The notes under the pieces were generated by a model. It was given only the letters and a program-made list of their open reading frames with translations. It was not told the DNA's origin and made no database searches. Of a stretch of 64,000 nucleotides of DNA, positions 15,745 through 24,398 are shown one piece after another. The DNA is from Exiguobacterium sp. s122. Its GTDB lineage: Bacteria > Bacillota > Bacilli > Exiguobacteriales > Exiguobacteriaceae. The translations under genes were made by a program, and so were the position numbers. Where the stretch lies: assembly GCF_018618475.1 (NCBI RefSeq), contig NZ_JACSMD010000001.1, positions 372,001 to 436,000 on the forward strand, in the 5' to 3' direction. Each line of letters begins with the position of its first letter. Position 1 is the stretch's first letter.

Positions 15745-17007
15745 TTATTCCGGCTGGGTGTCCGCTACTTGTTTCGAGGCTTTTGTCGCTTTCTCGAGTT
15801 CCTTCATCAAGTCTTCTTTCGTCAAGTTCGGTTCGTTCGTGAGTTTCGTGAACACGACTTCGTTCATATAGCGCATTTGTTCGTCGAATTGATAGACGCG
15901 TGGGGCAGGGGTGTACATCTCCAACTGCTCTTGGTTCACGTTCGCCAAGTCATATTTCTCCGGATCTTCTGAAATGTAGTCCAACGTCTCAAGGTGGGTC
16001 ACTGTTTGACCTGACTCCGCCCAATTGGCCAAGTTTTCAGGAGTATACATAAACGTCAAAAACTCGGCGATACCGTCTTTGATCGCGTCATCGTCAACGC
16101 TCGCCGCGACCGCGATCGTATGCGCGTTCCCTGTCGTGGCCGGTGTTTCGAACAGCGTCGGCATCTTGCCAATGCCTAATGAGTCGCCATACTTCTCTTT
16201 CACAGCTTGATAGTACCACGGACCGGTCATCGTGACGGCGGTCTGTTTCGCCCCGTCGTCGGCCGATTTCATGAACGCCTGGAACTCCCCGTCGAGCCCT
16301 AACTTCTCAGGAGAGACGTTGTCTTCAAAAATCATCGAATGATACTGCATCAAAGCGTCCGCATAGGCGTCGTCCGTAAAATTCAAATAGCCTTCTTTCG
16401 CCAAATCGATATTGTTTTGTGCGGCAGCGACCGTGAAGTAGAACGTCGTCAAGCCTGTCGACGGGAGGCCGAACGCGTATAGATTTGAATTTTCCGATTG
16501 GAGCGTCTCGCCGAGTTGTTTCAATTGTTCATAGTCGGTCGGTGCCTCTTGGACCAATTCTTCGTTATAGAACATCGTCAAAGGATGAATGTCGAGCGGG
16601 ACGCCAAACATCTGCTCTTCAATCAGGCCGGACTGGATGCCCGCTTCATTGAAGTCGTCTTCAGAAATGCCGGCCGCCTCCATGAACGGTCCTGCCTCTT
16701 GAATCAATTGATCTTTTTGATACGTCTCGAGGTTTGTCTCATGCATCACGACTAAATGATAGTCACCTGATTTGAACTTCGTGTAGTGCTCTTTTTCTTG
16801 CGATTGAACGATGGTATATTCATCTTGGCTCTCATTGAAATCGTTGACGATTTTCGTCATATAATCGCCGTCACCACCTGTAAATCCGTTAATGAATTTG
16901 ATTTCCGTCTTCCCACTGTCGCCCCCGGATCCCCCAGGGGTGCATCCCGCGAGCGTCGCCAAGACGAATCCGGCCGCGAGAAAAGAATATCGAGATTTTT
17001 TAGACAT
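15745..17007 (-). CDS. Sugar ABC transporter substrate-binding lipoprotein (second importer)
   Basis: Lipoprotein of 420 residues, a family 1 extracellular solute-binding protein. The signal peptide MSKKSRYSFLAAGF is followed by the lipobox LAGC (Cys 22) and a Gly/Ser-rich linker (TPGGSGGDSG). The frame is open for 24 more codons upstream, but the ATG at 17007 has AAAGGAGG seven bases before it. It heads an operon with two permeases and no ATPase. A perfect cre box lies just upstream, so carbon catabolite control is expected. Confidence 0.92.
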   Translation of the reverse strand: MSKKSRYSFLAAGFVLATLAGCTPGGSGGDSGKTEIKFINGFTGGDGDYMTKIVNDFNESQDEYTIVQSQEKEHYTKFKSGDYHLVVMHETNLETYQKDQLIQEAGPFMEAAGISEDDFNEAGIQSGLIEEQMFGVPLDIHPLTMFYNEELVQEAPTDYEQLKQLGETLQSENSNLYAFGLPSTGLTTFYFTVAAAQNNIDLAKEGYLNFTDDAYADALMQYHSMIFEDNVSPEKLGLDGEFQAFMKSADDGAKQTAVTMTGPWYYQAVKEKYGDSLGIGKMPTLFETPATTGNAHTIAVAASVDDDAIKDGIAEFLTFMYTPENLANWAESGQTVTHLETLDYISEDPEKYDLANVNQEQLEMYTPAPRVYQFDEQMRYMNEVVFTKLTNEPNLTKEDLMKELEKATKASKQVADTQPE

Positions 17008-17024
17008 GTTTGTGCCTCCTTTTA

Positions 17025-17038
17025 AGTAAGCGCTTACA
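17025..17038 (-). promoter_or_regulatory. Perfect cre box before the second importer
   Basis: On the minus strand TGTAAGCGCTTACT matches the consensus TGWAARCGYTWNCW at all 14 positions, with a symmetric core GTAAGCGCTTAC. It ends 18 bases before the start codon, just before the ribosome binding site. It is therefore probably downstream of the promoter and would act as a roadblock. No convincing -35/-10 pair was found upstream. A dedicated LacI-family regulator is an alternative to CcpA. Confidence 0.75.
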
Positions 17039-17181
17039 ATTTCGTGTTCGACGTTACGTTTACATATGAGCACCCCCAATCCTCACGTTCAAAAAAATAA
17101 ACCTCACTTTACACATCAGAAACACATTCAAGTGTGGTTTTCCCTAAATCGTCACATTTCGAAACATTTCATATTAAGAAT

Positions 17182-17215
17182 AAAAAACATGCCCTCTGAT
17201 TCGTGGGGGCATGTT
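17182..17215 (-). terminator. Terminator of the PD-(D/E)XK gene
   Basis: On the minus strand AACATGCCC pairs with GGGCATGTT across about 12 bases, followed by a T run (TTTTTTA). It lies just past the stop at 17233. Confidence 0.8.
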
Positions 17216-17232
17216 GTTGGGTTAGGTTTCTT

Positions 17233-18558
17233 TTATACACGTACATGATACAAATCGGTCAACACGTCGGTCACGATTGCATTGAACGCGTGGAAGGCGG
17301 GAGCATGAAAGAGTGTCGTCATCGCGTCTTTCACGTTAGCTGCATTCGTCCAATCCGAAACGTCGAGGGTCTCGGTATAGATTCGGGTGAACTTTTTCCC
17401 TTCTTGTTTACCAGATTTCCAGAACGAGATGTCTTTGGCTTCGAGCGCCTCGAGGAGTGGGAGCCGTTCCGTATAGTCAATCGGACCGACTTCGACATAC
17501 AGTTTGAGCCGCTTGCTGCCTTTTCGTTCAAACCAGATGATAAGACCATAGTTGAGCCAGTAGCGTTTCAAACGATGCATCTGTTCTAACGATGACAGCC
17601 ACTCATTCATCACAAAGTTTGGCACACGTGTATGTGCGGCATACGTCGTGATGTGTTGTTCGCTTACGAACTCGAGAAACGCTTGTCGCAGGATATTGCC
17701 ACCGGTTTTGAAAATGTAGTCGATTGTTTGTCGTTTTCGATTGTAGATGAGGAGGAGATGGCGTTTCGTCTCCGTGTCAAACGTCTCAAGCGTTTTAATC
17801 GCTTGTTTTAACTCGATTTGTTTCTGTTTTGCAGGGTTTGCATTTGCATATAGTAAATGAATCGCCGACGCATAGTCCTGATAAAGCTGTAGTGCGGTCT
17901 CCATCGTTGCCTCGTCATCGACGAGCCGCTCTTCGAGGAGTGCGACATAGTACGACAGAAAGTCGTGAATGTTATCGGCGATGGTCGCCCGATTCAACTC
18001 GAGTTCTTGCGTAATAATACGCAATACGTCCTCATAGTCGAGGAACCAATAATCCTCATGAGACGGTGCATCGCTCGAGAGCGTTAAATAGACCGGCAAG
18101 ATGGTACGACCGGGGAAGGTCGCATGGACGTGGTCGTAATAGTGACGAAGCTGCCCATCTGATTCGGTCGAATGAAACTTGTTTTCGATCAACAGCATCA
18201 AGTTCAGTGATGGAATATCAATCAACAAGTCGATGGACCCGCTTCCGGTCCACCACTCGCGATGGACAATCGCACCGGAAAGCGAGGCGTGCAAGAACGG
18301 AAGATAGTCAAGAGATGCAATCTTTTCCTCGTTCTCCGGCTTCGTGATTAAGTTCATCAATACTTTCCGTAAAAAGAAGCTACCGAGTCGATGGTTCTCG
18401 TTCGGGTCGAACAGCCAAGCAAGAACGTTTGAGTGACGGATCTCGTACTGATCGACGCGGAGCACTTTGAGCGGATTGAATTGATGGAACTGTTGATGCA
18501 GTTGATTGAACTCGGTTGAGTTTTCAAGTTGTAAGATTGTGTCGAGCGAGTAGGTCAT
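17233..18558 (-). CDS. PD-(D/E)XK nuclease superfamily protein
   Basis: A 441-residue cytoplasmic protein resembling the PDDEXK_4 family of uncharacterised nuclease-fold proteins. The fold signature is visible: E39 and the RHSNVLAWLFDP segment (41-52), D110 in GSIDLLID, then E125-x-K127 in LIENKFHS, and a QxxxY pair (Q136, Y140). These would form a metal-dependent nuclease site. ATG 18558 is chosen because AAAGGAGT precedes it; the frame is open 49 codons further. It is a single gene, divergent from the transglutaminase-like gene and ended by its own terminator. No methylase, helicase or phage gene is beside it, so a defence role is only a possibility. Confidence 0.75.
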   Translation of the reverse strand: MTYSLDTILQLENSTEFNQLHQQFHQFNPLKVLRVDQYEIRHSNVLAWLFDPNENHRLGSFFLRKVLMNLITKPENEEKIASLDYLPFLHASLSGAIVHREWWTGSGSIDLLIDIPSLNLMLLIENKFHSTESDGQLRHYYDHVHATFPGRTILPVYLTLSSDAPSHEDYWFLDYEDVLRIITQELELNRATIADNIHDFLSYYVALLEERLVDDEATMETALQLYQDYASAIHLLYANANPAKQKQIELKQAIKTLETFDTETKRHLLLIYNRKRQTIDYIFKTGGNILRQAFLEFVSEQHITTYAAHTRVPNFVMNEWLSSLEQMHRLKRYWLNYGLIIWFERKGSKRLKLYVEVGPIDYTERLPLLEALEAKDISFWKSGKQEGKKFTRIYTETLDVSDWTNAANVKDAMTTLFHAPAFHAFNAIVTDVLTDLYHVRV

Positions 18559-18668
18559 GTAGGACTCCTTTATTCGTGATGTCTCAATTAAATCAAAGAT
18601 TGAGTATGAAGATGTGTAAAATAAATTACAAGGTGGATATTTGAGGGAATCATCTTTAATTAATGGGT

Positions 18669-18674
18669 TATAAT
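18669..18674 (+). promoter_or_regulatory. -10 element of the transglutaminase-like gene
   Basis: A consensus TATAAT lies 33 bases before the chosen start codon. No good -35 at 16-18 bases is seen; TTGAGG lies 22 bases upstream. Promoter assignment is tentative. Confidence 0.4.
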
Positions 18675-18707
18675 GGGAATAATAACACGTATAGAAGGAG
18701 CGCATTC

Positions 18708-19886
18708 ATGGGTTACTTACTAGCCATTCTCGTTTTGATTTCACTTGCATTAAGCTATTGGCTTTACCGGACGTTCATTCGCCAATGGACGGTACAGCGG
18801 GCGTTACGGCAAGAATTATCGAAGATTGAGGCTCTATTGCGTCACCATGAACATAACCCGGCCAAGCAGTTCGAGTTGCTCAATCCCATCTATCGCTCTG
18901 TCCTCTTTCGCGTCCATCCAAAGTTAAAGATGGAACGAGGGAAGCTCGAGGAATTCGTCAGTGACGAACTGAACCGTTTGATTACAAGCAAGCGCTCTTC
19001 GCTCTGGTCTTCTGTGACGGTTTTCGGTCGTGGTGTGCTGACGGTATTCATGTTAGGGATTGGCGTTACGAGCGGATATGTCGCCTATACGCAGACCGAT
19101 CTGACCGCGCGCTTTGGTCCGGTGGCGGTTGAGAGCGAGGCGAAGCCATTACTCGGTGAGACGTATGCGTTGCCGAGTCAAATCGCTTCACCTGAGGAGC
19201 TCGGGATGGCACTCGCCTATCACATGAGCCGTTTCGATGAGGCGTTCAGTATCCGTTACATCGGGAAGACGAAAGATTTTGAGGAGACGATGGATGCCGC
19301 GTGGGACTGGCTCGAGGTGAACCATATCTACGTCTTCCGCTTGTCGCGCGGCGGGGAGAGTCAATATCGGAATCACGGCGGCTATATCGACCTCGACATG
19401 ACGATGGCGTACGACATGACGACAGAACAGTCCCATCAGATTGCGGCGCGCGTCGAGCGTATCGTGCAAGATATGCCGATCGGGTTGAACGATTTTGAGA
19501 AAGTGAAGTACGTGAACGACTTCGTTGTCTTGAACACGGCGTATAACTTGGAGAGCGTTGCGAGCCCGTACACGCCGTACTCGATATTGTTCAACGGGCA
19601 AGGCGTCTGTGAAGGGTATGCGTTGACGACGTTGCTTCTATTAGAAGCGGCCGGTGTCGAAACGCGCTACATCTCAGGAGAAGTCGAAACCGGTCTTCAC
19701 GCGTGGAACCTTGTCAAACTCGATGGGGAATGGTACCACTTGGACACGACGTGGAACGATCCGGTGCCGAATCAGCCAGGAAAAGTCCGATACGACTATT
19801 TCTTAGTGTCCGATGCGACATTGCGAGCGGACCATACGTGGGAGGAAGGGAAGTATCCAGTGACGGCGGTGGTCGATTTCCAATAA
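18708..19886 (+). CDS. Membrane-anchored transglutaminase-like protein
   Basis: A 392-residue protein with an N-terminal membrane segment (about 2-20), a second one near 105-125 (VFGRGVLTVFMLGIGVTSG) and a C-terminal transglutaminase-like (papain-fold) domain outside the cell. The catalytic triad is recognisable: Cys in GVCEGYALTTLLLLEAAG, His in LHAWNLVKL and Asp in HLDTTWNDP. The family is usually protease- or amidase-like in bacteria; the substrate here is unknown, perhaps wall peptides. AGAAGGAG precedes ATG 18708, whereas the in-frame ATG at 18663 has none. It is a single gene with no clear terminator after it. Confidence 0.82.
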   Translation: MGYLLAILVLISLALSYWLYRTFIRQWTVQRALRQELSKIEALLRHHEHNPAKQFELLNPIYRSVLFRVHPKLKMERGKLEEFVSDELNRLITSKRSSLWSSVTVFGRGVLTVFMLGIGVTSGYVAYTQTDLTARFGPVAVESEAKPLLGETYALPSQIASPEELGMALAYHMSRFDEAFSIRYIGKTKDFEETMDAAWDWLEVNHIYVFRLSRGGESQYRNHGGYIDLDMTMAYDMTTEQSHQIAARVERIVQDMPIGLNDFEKVKYVNDFVVLNTAYNLESVASPYTPYSILFNGQGVCEGYALTTLLLLEAAGVETRYISGEVETGLHAWNLVKLDGEWYHLDTTWNDPVPNQPGKVRYDYFLVSDATLRADHTWEEGKYPVTAVVDFQ

Positions 19887-19943
19887 AAAATACATAGCCC
19901 GAGCAAGGCAGGTCTATGGTCCGATACTAGAATCTAAATGTCG

Positions 19944-20059
19944 ATACGGCGAACTTCTTAAGTGAAGAGACGCCGGTGACACTCGAAGGATAGCAAAAGC
20001 ATAGGGCGAGTTGTTTAGAAGCCAAAGCGTTACCGAATTTACCGAATCATCCGGACGTG
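19944..20059 (+). pseudogene. Decayed partial copy of the galM 3' end
   Basis: These 116 bases align without gaps to galM 13601-13716 at 96 of 116 positions (83 percent by hand count). The copied codons cover the NFLSEETPVTLEG to NHPDV part of the protein. The reading frame is kept but has a TAG at 19991-19993 where galM has CGG. Similarity stops abruptly on both sides, so only a fragment remains, with no start or ribosome site. The 303-base gap between the flanking genes otherwise holds only the promoter of the SH3b gene. It is a relic of a second galM gene or of a duplication. Confidence 0.85.
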
Positions 20060-20105
20060 TTAAATGAACGCTTGGCCGTATTTTGTGTTTGAAAAACGAA
20101 TTCCC

Positions 20106-20134
20106 TTGATTCTGAAAAAGTCGTCCGATACACT
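20106..20134 (+). promoter_or_regulatory. Probable promoter of the SH3b gene
   Basis: TTGATT (20106-20111) and TACACT (20129-20134) are 17 bases apart. A second candidate, the extended -10 TGATAAAAT at 20145-20153, lies closer to the gene. A short hairpin (GTCCGA/TCGGAC) overlaps the first -10. Confidence 0.45.
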
Positions 20135-20188
20135 TCGGACTTCTTGATAAAATGAATGGAGACAAATCGGAAGTCGAGGGAGATTACT

Positions 20189-20950
20189 ATGAAAAAGTAT
20201 TTGGTATTTTGCATAATTGTTGCGCTCTGTTTGACGGATGTGCCGTCTCATACGAGCCTGCCATTCCATGAAGCTGGTGTCGTCGAGGCGTCAGGGAACA
20301 AGCAGTTTAACAAAGCCGGAAAAATTTATGCTTCAAGGAGTCAAAAAGCAAAAGTCGTCGCCACTGTGAAAAAAGGTCAAACGGTCACACTCCTCGAAAC
20401 AGTCGGTAGCTGGAGCAAAGTTCGCTATGGCAAAAAGACAGGTTGGACGGCAAATCGGGATTTGAGTGCTGTAAAGCAACGAGTTAAAGTGAGTCGACTT
20501 GCCCCGAGTGTATTCTTCGAAAAGGTGAAAAGTAATCCGCTTTTCGTCGAAGCGAAAAAATTGAATCGAGACGAACCGATCTCTTACAAGTATCAACTCG
20601 GGACGGGGGACAAACTTCACATCTTCTTGCATGACGATGGGCGGATGTCGATTTCCAATTGGTTTATTGATGCATATAAACCAGGCGTGACCCCGAAAAT
20701 GCGTGACGTACTCATGGAAAAACATTATGAGTCTTTGAACTTGACCGGTGAATTGCTATATGGCGCCGGAACACAAGAAGCCATTGATTACGCTACGGTG
20801 ATGAAGGAGCATGTTGTAAAGCTCGAGAAAGAAATTCAAGCTGACTGGCATAAGCGGATGCGAATCTATAAGCAAGGGACGTTCCAAGTGAACGGAGATA
20901 CATTCGAGTATTACATGCTTGGCCCAAGTATTGAAGTTGTATTCGAGTAG
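20189..20950 (+). CDS. Secreted protein with one SH3b domain
   Basis: A 253-residue protein with a signal-peptide-like start (MKKYLVFCIIVALCLTDV). One bacterial SH3 domain follows (about 40-95; AGKIYASRSQKAKVVATV, then TVTLLETVGSWSKVRYG and KTGWTANRDL), which usually binds cell-wall peptides. The C-terminal 150 residues match nothing I recognise; GDKLHIFLHDDGRMSISNW may be part of a small beta domain. GAGGGAG lies six bases before ATG 20189. It follows the galM relic, and a large hairpin lies about 100 bases downstream. Possible wall-associated function; the enzyme activity, if any, is unknown. Confidence 0.7.
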   Translation: MKKYLVFCIIVALCLTDVPSHTSLPFHEAGVVEASGNKQFNKAGKIYASRSQKAKVVATVKKGQTVTLLETVGSWSKVRYGKKTGWTANRDLSAVKQRVKVSRLAPSVFFEKVKSNPLFVEAKKLNRDEPISYKYQLGTGDKLHIFLHDDGRMSISNWFIDAYKPGVTPKMRDVLMEKHYESLNLTGELLYGAGTQEAIDYATVMKEHVVKLEKEIQADWHKRMRIYKQGTFQVNGDTFEYYMLGPSIEVVFE

Positions 20951-21047
20951 AAAATTGGATTGAGCATGTAGGTTGACTTAGCGATATGAGACGTATCCAC
21001 AGTTTGGCATGCCATTTTAATTCGATTGAATATATGTTTTCCACTAT

Positions 21048-21104
21048 AAAAAACACCTCCGATTAGCACTTTAAAAAAAGTGAACTACTTCGAAGGTGTT
21101 TTTA
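21048..21104. terminator. Bidirectional terminator between the SH3b gene and nanE
   Basis: AAAAACACCTCCGA pairs with TCGAAGGTGTTTTT (13 of 14), enclosing a smaller hairpin (CACTTT/AAAGTG). T runs on both strands let it serve the SH3b gene and the nanE operon. Confidence 0.75.
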
Positions 21105-21163
21105 TGTTGTCTCACAAATTAAGGGTTAGCTTATCGTGAGACCTGGAAAAAAGCACGTTTTGT

Positions 21164-21856
21164 TCATTTTGGGGTGACCGAAGAAGACATCGCTTCTTCA
21201 AACCGTGCCGTAATCTGTTGCGGCCGCGTGATGGCCCCTCCGACGACGACGGCGTGTGTGCCGAGGTCCATGCACCGTTTCGCCATCTCAGGTGTCAAGA
21301 TGTTGCCTTCGGCGACGACCGGTTGCGTGACGCGATCGAGTACGTCCTTCAAAAACTTGAAGTCGTCGTGGAAGAGGCGTGAGCCGCTCGTCTCGTTTGT
21401 ATAACCATGGAGCGTCGTCGAGATGTAGTCGAAGCCGAGTCGGTCTGCTTCGATACAGTCCTCAAGCGTCGCACAGTCAGCCATCAACAGTTGATTCGGA
21501 TAAATCGAACGAATGGCATGTACAAATTCTTGGAGCGTCATGTTGCCAGGGCGAATGCGGTGTGTCGCATCAAGGGCGATGACATCGACACCGACCTCCA
21601 TTAATTCTTCGACCTCCTTCATCGTCGCTGTGATGAACACGTCACTGTCCGCATAGTCGCGCTTGACGATCCCGATAATCGGGACATTCACTTGTCGTTT
21701 GATTTCACGGATGTCTTTCGCCGAGTTGGCACGAATCCCTTTGGCACCGCCTTGGACAGCCGCGATGGCCATCCGACCCATAATGTAGTCGCTATGGAGC
21801 GGTTCATCTTCGAGTGCCTGACAAGAGACAATCAATCCGGTTGGTAAATCGGTCAT
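21164..21856 (-). CDS. nanE: N-acetylmannosamine-6-phosphate 2-epimerase
   Basis: Converts ManNAc-6-phosphate to GlcNAc-6-phosphate in the cytoplasm. It has 230 residues with a TIM-barrel fold. Family features: an N-terminal [23 protein letters not shown]-like [23 protein letters not shown] and [10 protein letters not shown]. It is the last gene of the PTS-rpiR-nanE operon; two bases separate its start from the upstream stop. No nanK or nanA is here. Since a PTS would deliver the sugar already phosphorylated, ManNAc kinase is not needed. Confidence 0.93.
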   Translation of the reverse strand: MTDLPTGLIVSCQALEDEPLHSDYIMGRMAIAAVQGGAKGIRANSAKDIREIKRQVNVPIIGIVKRDYADSDVFITATMKEVEELMEVGVDVIALDATHRIRPGNMTLQEFVHAIRSIYPNQLLMADCATLEDCIEADRLGFDYISTTLHGYTNETSGSRLFHDDFKFLKDVLDRVTQPVVAEGNILTPEMAKRCMDLGTHAVVVGGAITRPQQITARFEEAMSSSVTPK

Positions 21857-21858
21857 GT

Positions 21859-22665
21859 TTAATCACTTCTTTCTTTAAGGCGGTCGAGCGCTTTCAAGGT
21901 TTGTAAATAGTGCGCTTTCAATTCTTCATTCGTTTCCATTAACGTTTTCGTTACCGCGTCCGCCGTGAAGAGGAGCGGGAGTTGTGTGTTAATCAAGAAC
22001 GCCTCGCCCGATGCACCGGCCGTCAACAGTCGATGATCGACGAGTTCAGCGAGCGGTGAGTGCTGATAGCCGACGAAGGCGATGGTTGTACACCCTGATT
22101 CTTTTGCGAGTTGGACCGCTTGAACGACTTCGCGGCTCTCGCCACTGTTTGAGAAGGCGATAATTAAATCGTCTTTCGTCGCAATTGAGGCGTCCATGAC
22201 CATACTGTGGCTGTCGAACGCCGTCGTCGCGAGCAGTCCCATCCGCCGCAAGCGATACTCCATCTCTTGGGCGACGAGACCGGCGTTACCGAGTCCATAC
22301 AAATGGATCGAACGACTCCGTCGAATATGGTCGCAGATGGCTAACAGTTCGTCTTGGTCGATCAAGTGAGCGGTCGTCTGAATCAATTCGATGTACGACC
22401 GCTGCATCGGTTCGAGCGATGTCGCCGTCTGGGGCAAGGTTGTTTCCGTCAATGTCTTTTGCATCATGAGTTTCAGTGCCGAATAGCTCCCGACCCCAAT
22501 CGTTTTACAGAATCGGGTCACGGTCCCAGGTGACGTCTGGATGGCTTGTGCCAACTCGGTGATCGTCAACTCGATGGCATCGTTCATATTTGTCATGAGG
22601 TAATCGGCAATCTTCTTCTCACTATCCGTCATCTCTGGATAGACGTCTTTCATTTGTTCCCACAC
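21859..22665 (-). CDS. MurR/RpiR-family transcriptional regulator
   Basis: A 268-residue regulator: an N-terminal HTH_6 domain (about 1-75; [23 protein letters not shown]) and a C-terminal SIS sugar-phosphate-binding domain (about 110-240; [24 protein letters not shown]). A GTG start at 22665 is chosen because GGAGGG lies seven bases before it. It lies between the PTS gene and nanE and most likely senses ManNAc-6-P or GlcNAc-6-P to control this operon. AT-rich palindromes in the PTS promoter are candidate binding sites. Confidence 0.88.
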   Translation of the reverse strand: MWEQMKDVYPEMTDSEKKIADYLMTNMNDAIELTITELAQAIQTSPGTVTRFCKTIGVGSYSALKLMMQKTLTETTLPQTATSLEPMQRSYIELIQTTAHLIDQDELLAICDHIRRSRSIHLYGLGNAGLVAQEMEYRLRRMGLLATTAFDSHSMVMDASIATKDDLIIAFSNSGESREVVQAVQLAKESGCTTIAFVGYQHSPLAELVDHRLLTAGASGEAFLINTQLPLLFTADAVTKTLMETNEELKAHYLQTLKALDRLKERSD

Positions 22666-22689
22666 GGCTGTTCCCTCCAACACAATTCG

Positions 22690-24231
22690 TTATTCGCCCC
22701 GGCCTAACGCCTCCTGGACTTCATTCTTAATAATTGTAACAGAAGGACCGTAAATTACTTGAATCCCATTTCCTTTTTGCACAACCCCATGAGCGCCCGT
22801 CGCCTTTAACAAATCCTCGCGGACGTGTTGGTGGTCGTTGACAGTAACGCGGAGGCGTGTCGCACAGCAATCGACCGTGTCGATATTCTCATCTCCACCG
22901 AGCGCGGCGATGATGGCCGTCGTACGGTCCGATGCGTCGACGTCTGCGGCTTTTGTTGCTGTCTCGTCAGAGCGTCCCGGCGTCATGAAGTTGAACTTCG
23001 TGATGAGGAAACGGAACGTCACGTAGTAGAGCAAGAACCAGAAGGCACCGATGACCGGCACGAGCATCCAGTTCGTCTTGTCATTCCCTTGCAAAATCCC
23101 GAATAAGATAAAGTCGATGAACCCACCTGAGAACGTTTGACCAATTGTGATCTCAAAGATGTGAGCCATCATGAAGGCGAGTCCGTCAAAGATGGCATGG
23201 ACCAAGTAGAGGACCGGTGCCACGAATAAGAAGGCGAATTCGAGCGGCTCCGTGATTCCCGTCAAGAACGACGTGAGCGCCGCCGAGAACAAGAGACCGA
23301 ACACGACTTTCTTCTGCTCGGGCTTCGCGCAGTGGTACATGGCAAGTGCGGCACCGAGGAGACCGAACATCATCGTAATGAAACGACCTGACATAAAACG
23401 AGACGTCCCTTCATAGAACTGCGTCGTGCTCGGGTCAGCGAGCTGGGCGAAGAAAATCTTTTGCGTCCCTTCGATCAATGTCCCGTCGATGACCATCGAG
23501 CCCCCGAGGCCGGTTGTCCAAAACGGGATATAGAAGATGTGGTGTAATCCAAACGGGCCGAGCATACGTAAGACGAATCCGTAAATGAACGTCCCGATAT
23601 AGCCTGTTTTGTCAACGAGTCCACCAAGCGAGAAGATACCGCTTTGGACTGTCGGCCAGATGAAGTAAAGCCCGATTCCGACACCGATGGCGACGAATGA
23701 CGTGATGATCGGCACGAAGCGCGATCCGCTGAAGAAGCCGAGGAACTGCGGGAGCACTTGCTTGTTGTAACGGTTATGCAAGAGCGCCGTCACAATCCCA
23801 ATCAAAATCCCACCGAAAACACCGGTCTCGAGCGTTTGAATTCCGAGTGCCATCCCTTGTCCGGCACTAGCGAGATCTGTCTCCATCAACTCGCCAGTGA
23901 TTTGAAGCATGGCGTTGATGGTCGCGTTCATAATCAGATAACCGAGCATGGCGGCAAGGCCGGCCGTTCCTTTATCCGACTTGGCGAGCCCGACCGCGAC
24001 CCCGATTGCAAAGAGAACCGCTAAGTTGGCGAAAACGATTGACCCGGCGGCGGCCATGATAGTGAACAAATGCTGGAGCCAGGTAATGTCGAGGAATGGA
24101 TACGCCTGGACTGTGTTCGGATTCGAAAGTGCGCCCCCGATTCCGAGCAGAAGCCCCGCTGCCGGCAAAACCGCGATGGGCAACATAAATGATTTCCCGA
24201 ATTGTTGTGCCCGTTCGAATAGACGTGACAT
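22690..24231 (-). CDS. PTS sugar transporter subunit IICB, glucose family
   Basis: Membrane permease and phosphotransferase of 513 residues. The IIC domain (about 1-400, roughly ten membrane segments) has the family motif GITEPLEFAF. The C-terminal IIB domain (about 435-510) has the phosphorylation site CATRLRV (Cys near 455). There is no IIA domain, so a separate IIA (Crr-type) must donate phosphate. ATG 24231 is chosen, nine bases after AGGAGG. Genes for an RpiR regulator and NanE follow, which points to N-acetylmannosamine or a related amino sugar as substrate. A glucose- or maltose-type substrate remains possible. Confidence 0.87.
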   Translation of the reverse strand: MSRLFERAQQFGKSFMLPIAVLPAAGLLLGIGGALSNPNTVQAYPFLDITWLQHLFTIMAAAGSIVFANLAVLFAIGVAVGLAKSDKGTAGLAAMLGYLIMNATINAMLQITGELMETDLASAGQGMALGIQTLETGVFGGILIGIVTALLHNRYNKQVLPQFLGFFSGSRFVPIITSFVAIGVGIGLYFIWPTVQSGIFSLGGLVDKTGYIGTFIYGFVLRMLGPFGLHHIFYIPFWTTGLGGSMVIDGTLIEGTQKIFFAQLADPSTTQFYEGTSRFMSGRFITMMFGLLGAALAMYHCAKPEQKKVVFGLLFSAALTSFLTGITEPLEFAFLFVAPVLYLVHAIFDGLAFMMAHIFEITIGQTFSGGFIDFILFGILQGNDKTNWMLVPVIGAFWFLLYYVTFRFLITKFNFMTPGRSDETATKAADVDASDRTTAIIAALGGDENIDTVDCCATRLRVTVNDHQHVREDLLKATGAHGVVQKGNGIQVIYGPSVTIIKNEVQEALGRGE

Positions 24232-24262
24232 GAGAAAAATCCTCCTTAAAATTATTTTCATC

Positions 24263-24303
24263 TGAATCATAATATGAAAAATATTTTTATGCAAGCGTTT
24301 ACG
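24263..24303 (-). promoter_or_regulatory. PTS-rpiR-nanE promoter with cre-like box and palindrome
   Basis: On the minus strand TTGCAT and TATGAT are exactly 17 bases apart. The spacer holds the symmetric AAAAATATTTTT (24277-24288), a candidate RpiR operator. The -35 is overlapped by a cre-like box at 24290-24303 matching 12 of 14 positions. Both sugar-specific and catabolite control are suggested. Confidence 0.65.
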
Positions 24304-24321
24304 ATGAAAATCTTTTTAAGG

Positions 24322-24355
24322 AAAAATCGAACCAGACATCGGGACCGGTTCGATT
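24322..24355 (-). terminator. Terminator of the histidine-rich protein gene
   Basis: On the minus strand AATCGAACC pairs with GGTTCGATT, followed by a T run. It insulates the PTS promoter just downstream. Confidence 0.8.
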
Positions 24356-24398
24356 CGCATGCTTATAAGGTTTTGGGAAAACGTGTGCAACAAAGTCT

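Noticed and set aside
19886-19925. Terminator after the transglutaminase-like gene (CATAG...CTATG)
   Set aside because: Five pairs with a bulge and no T run; not convincing.
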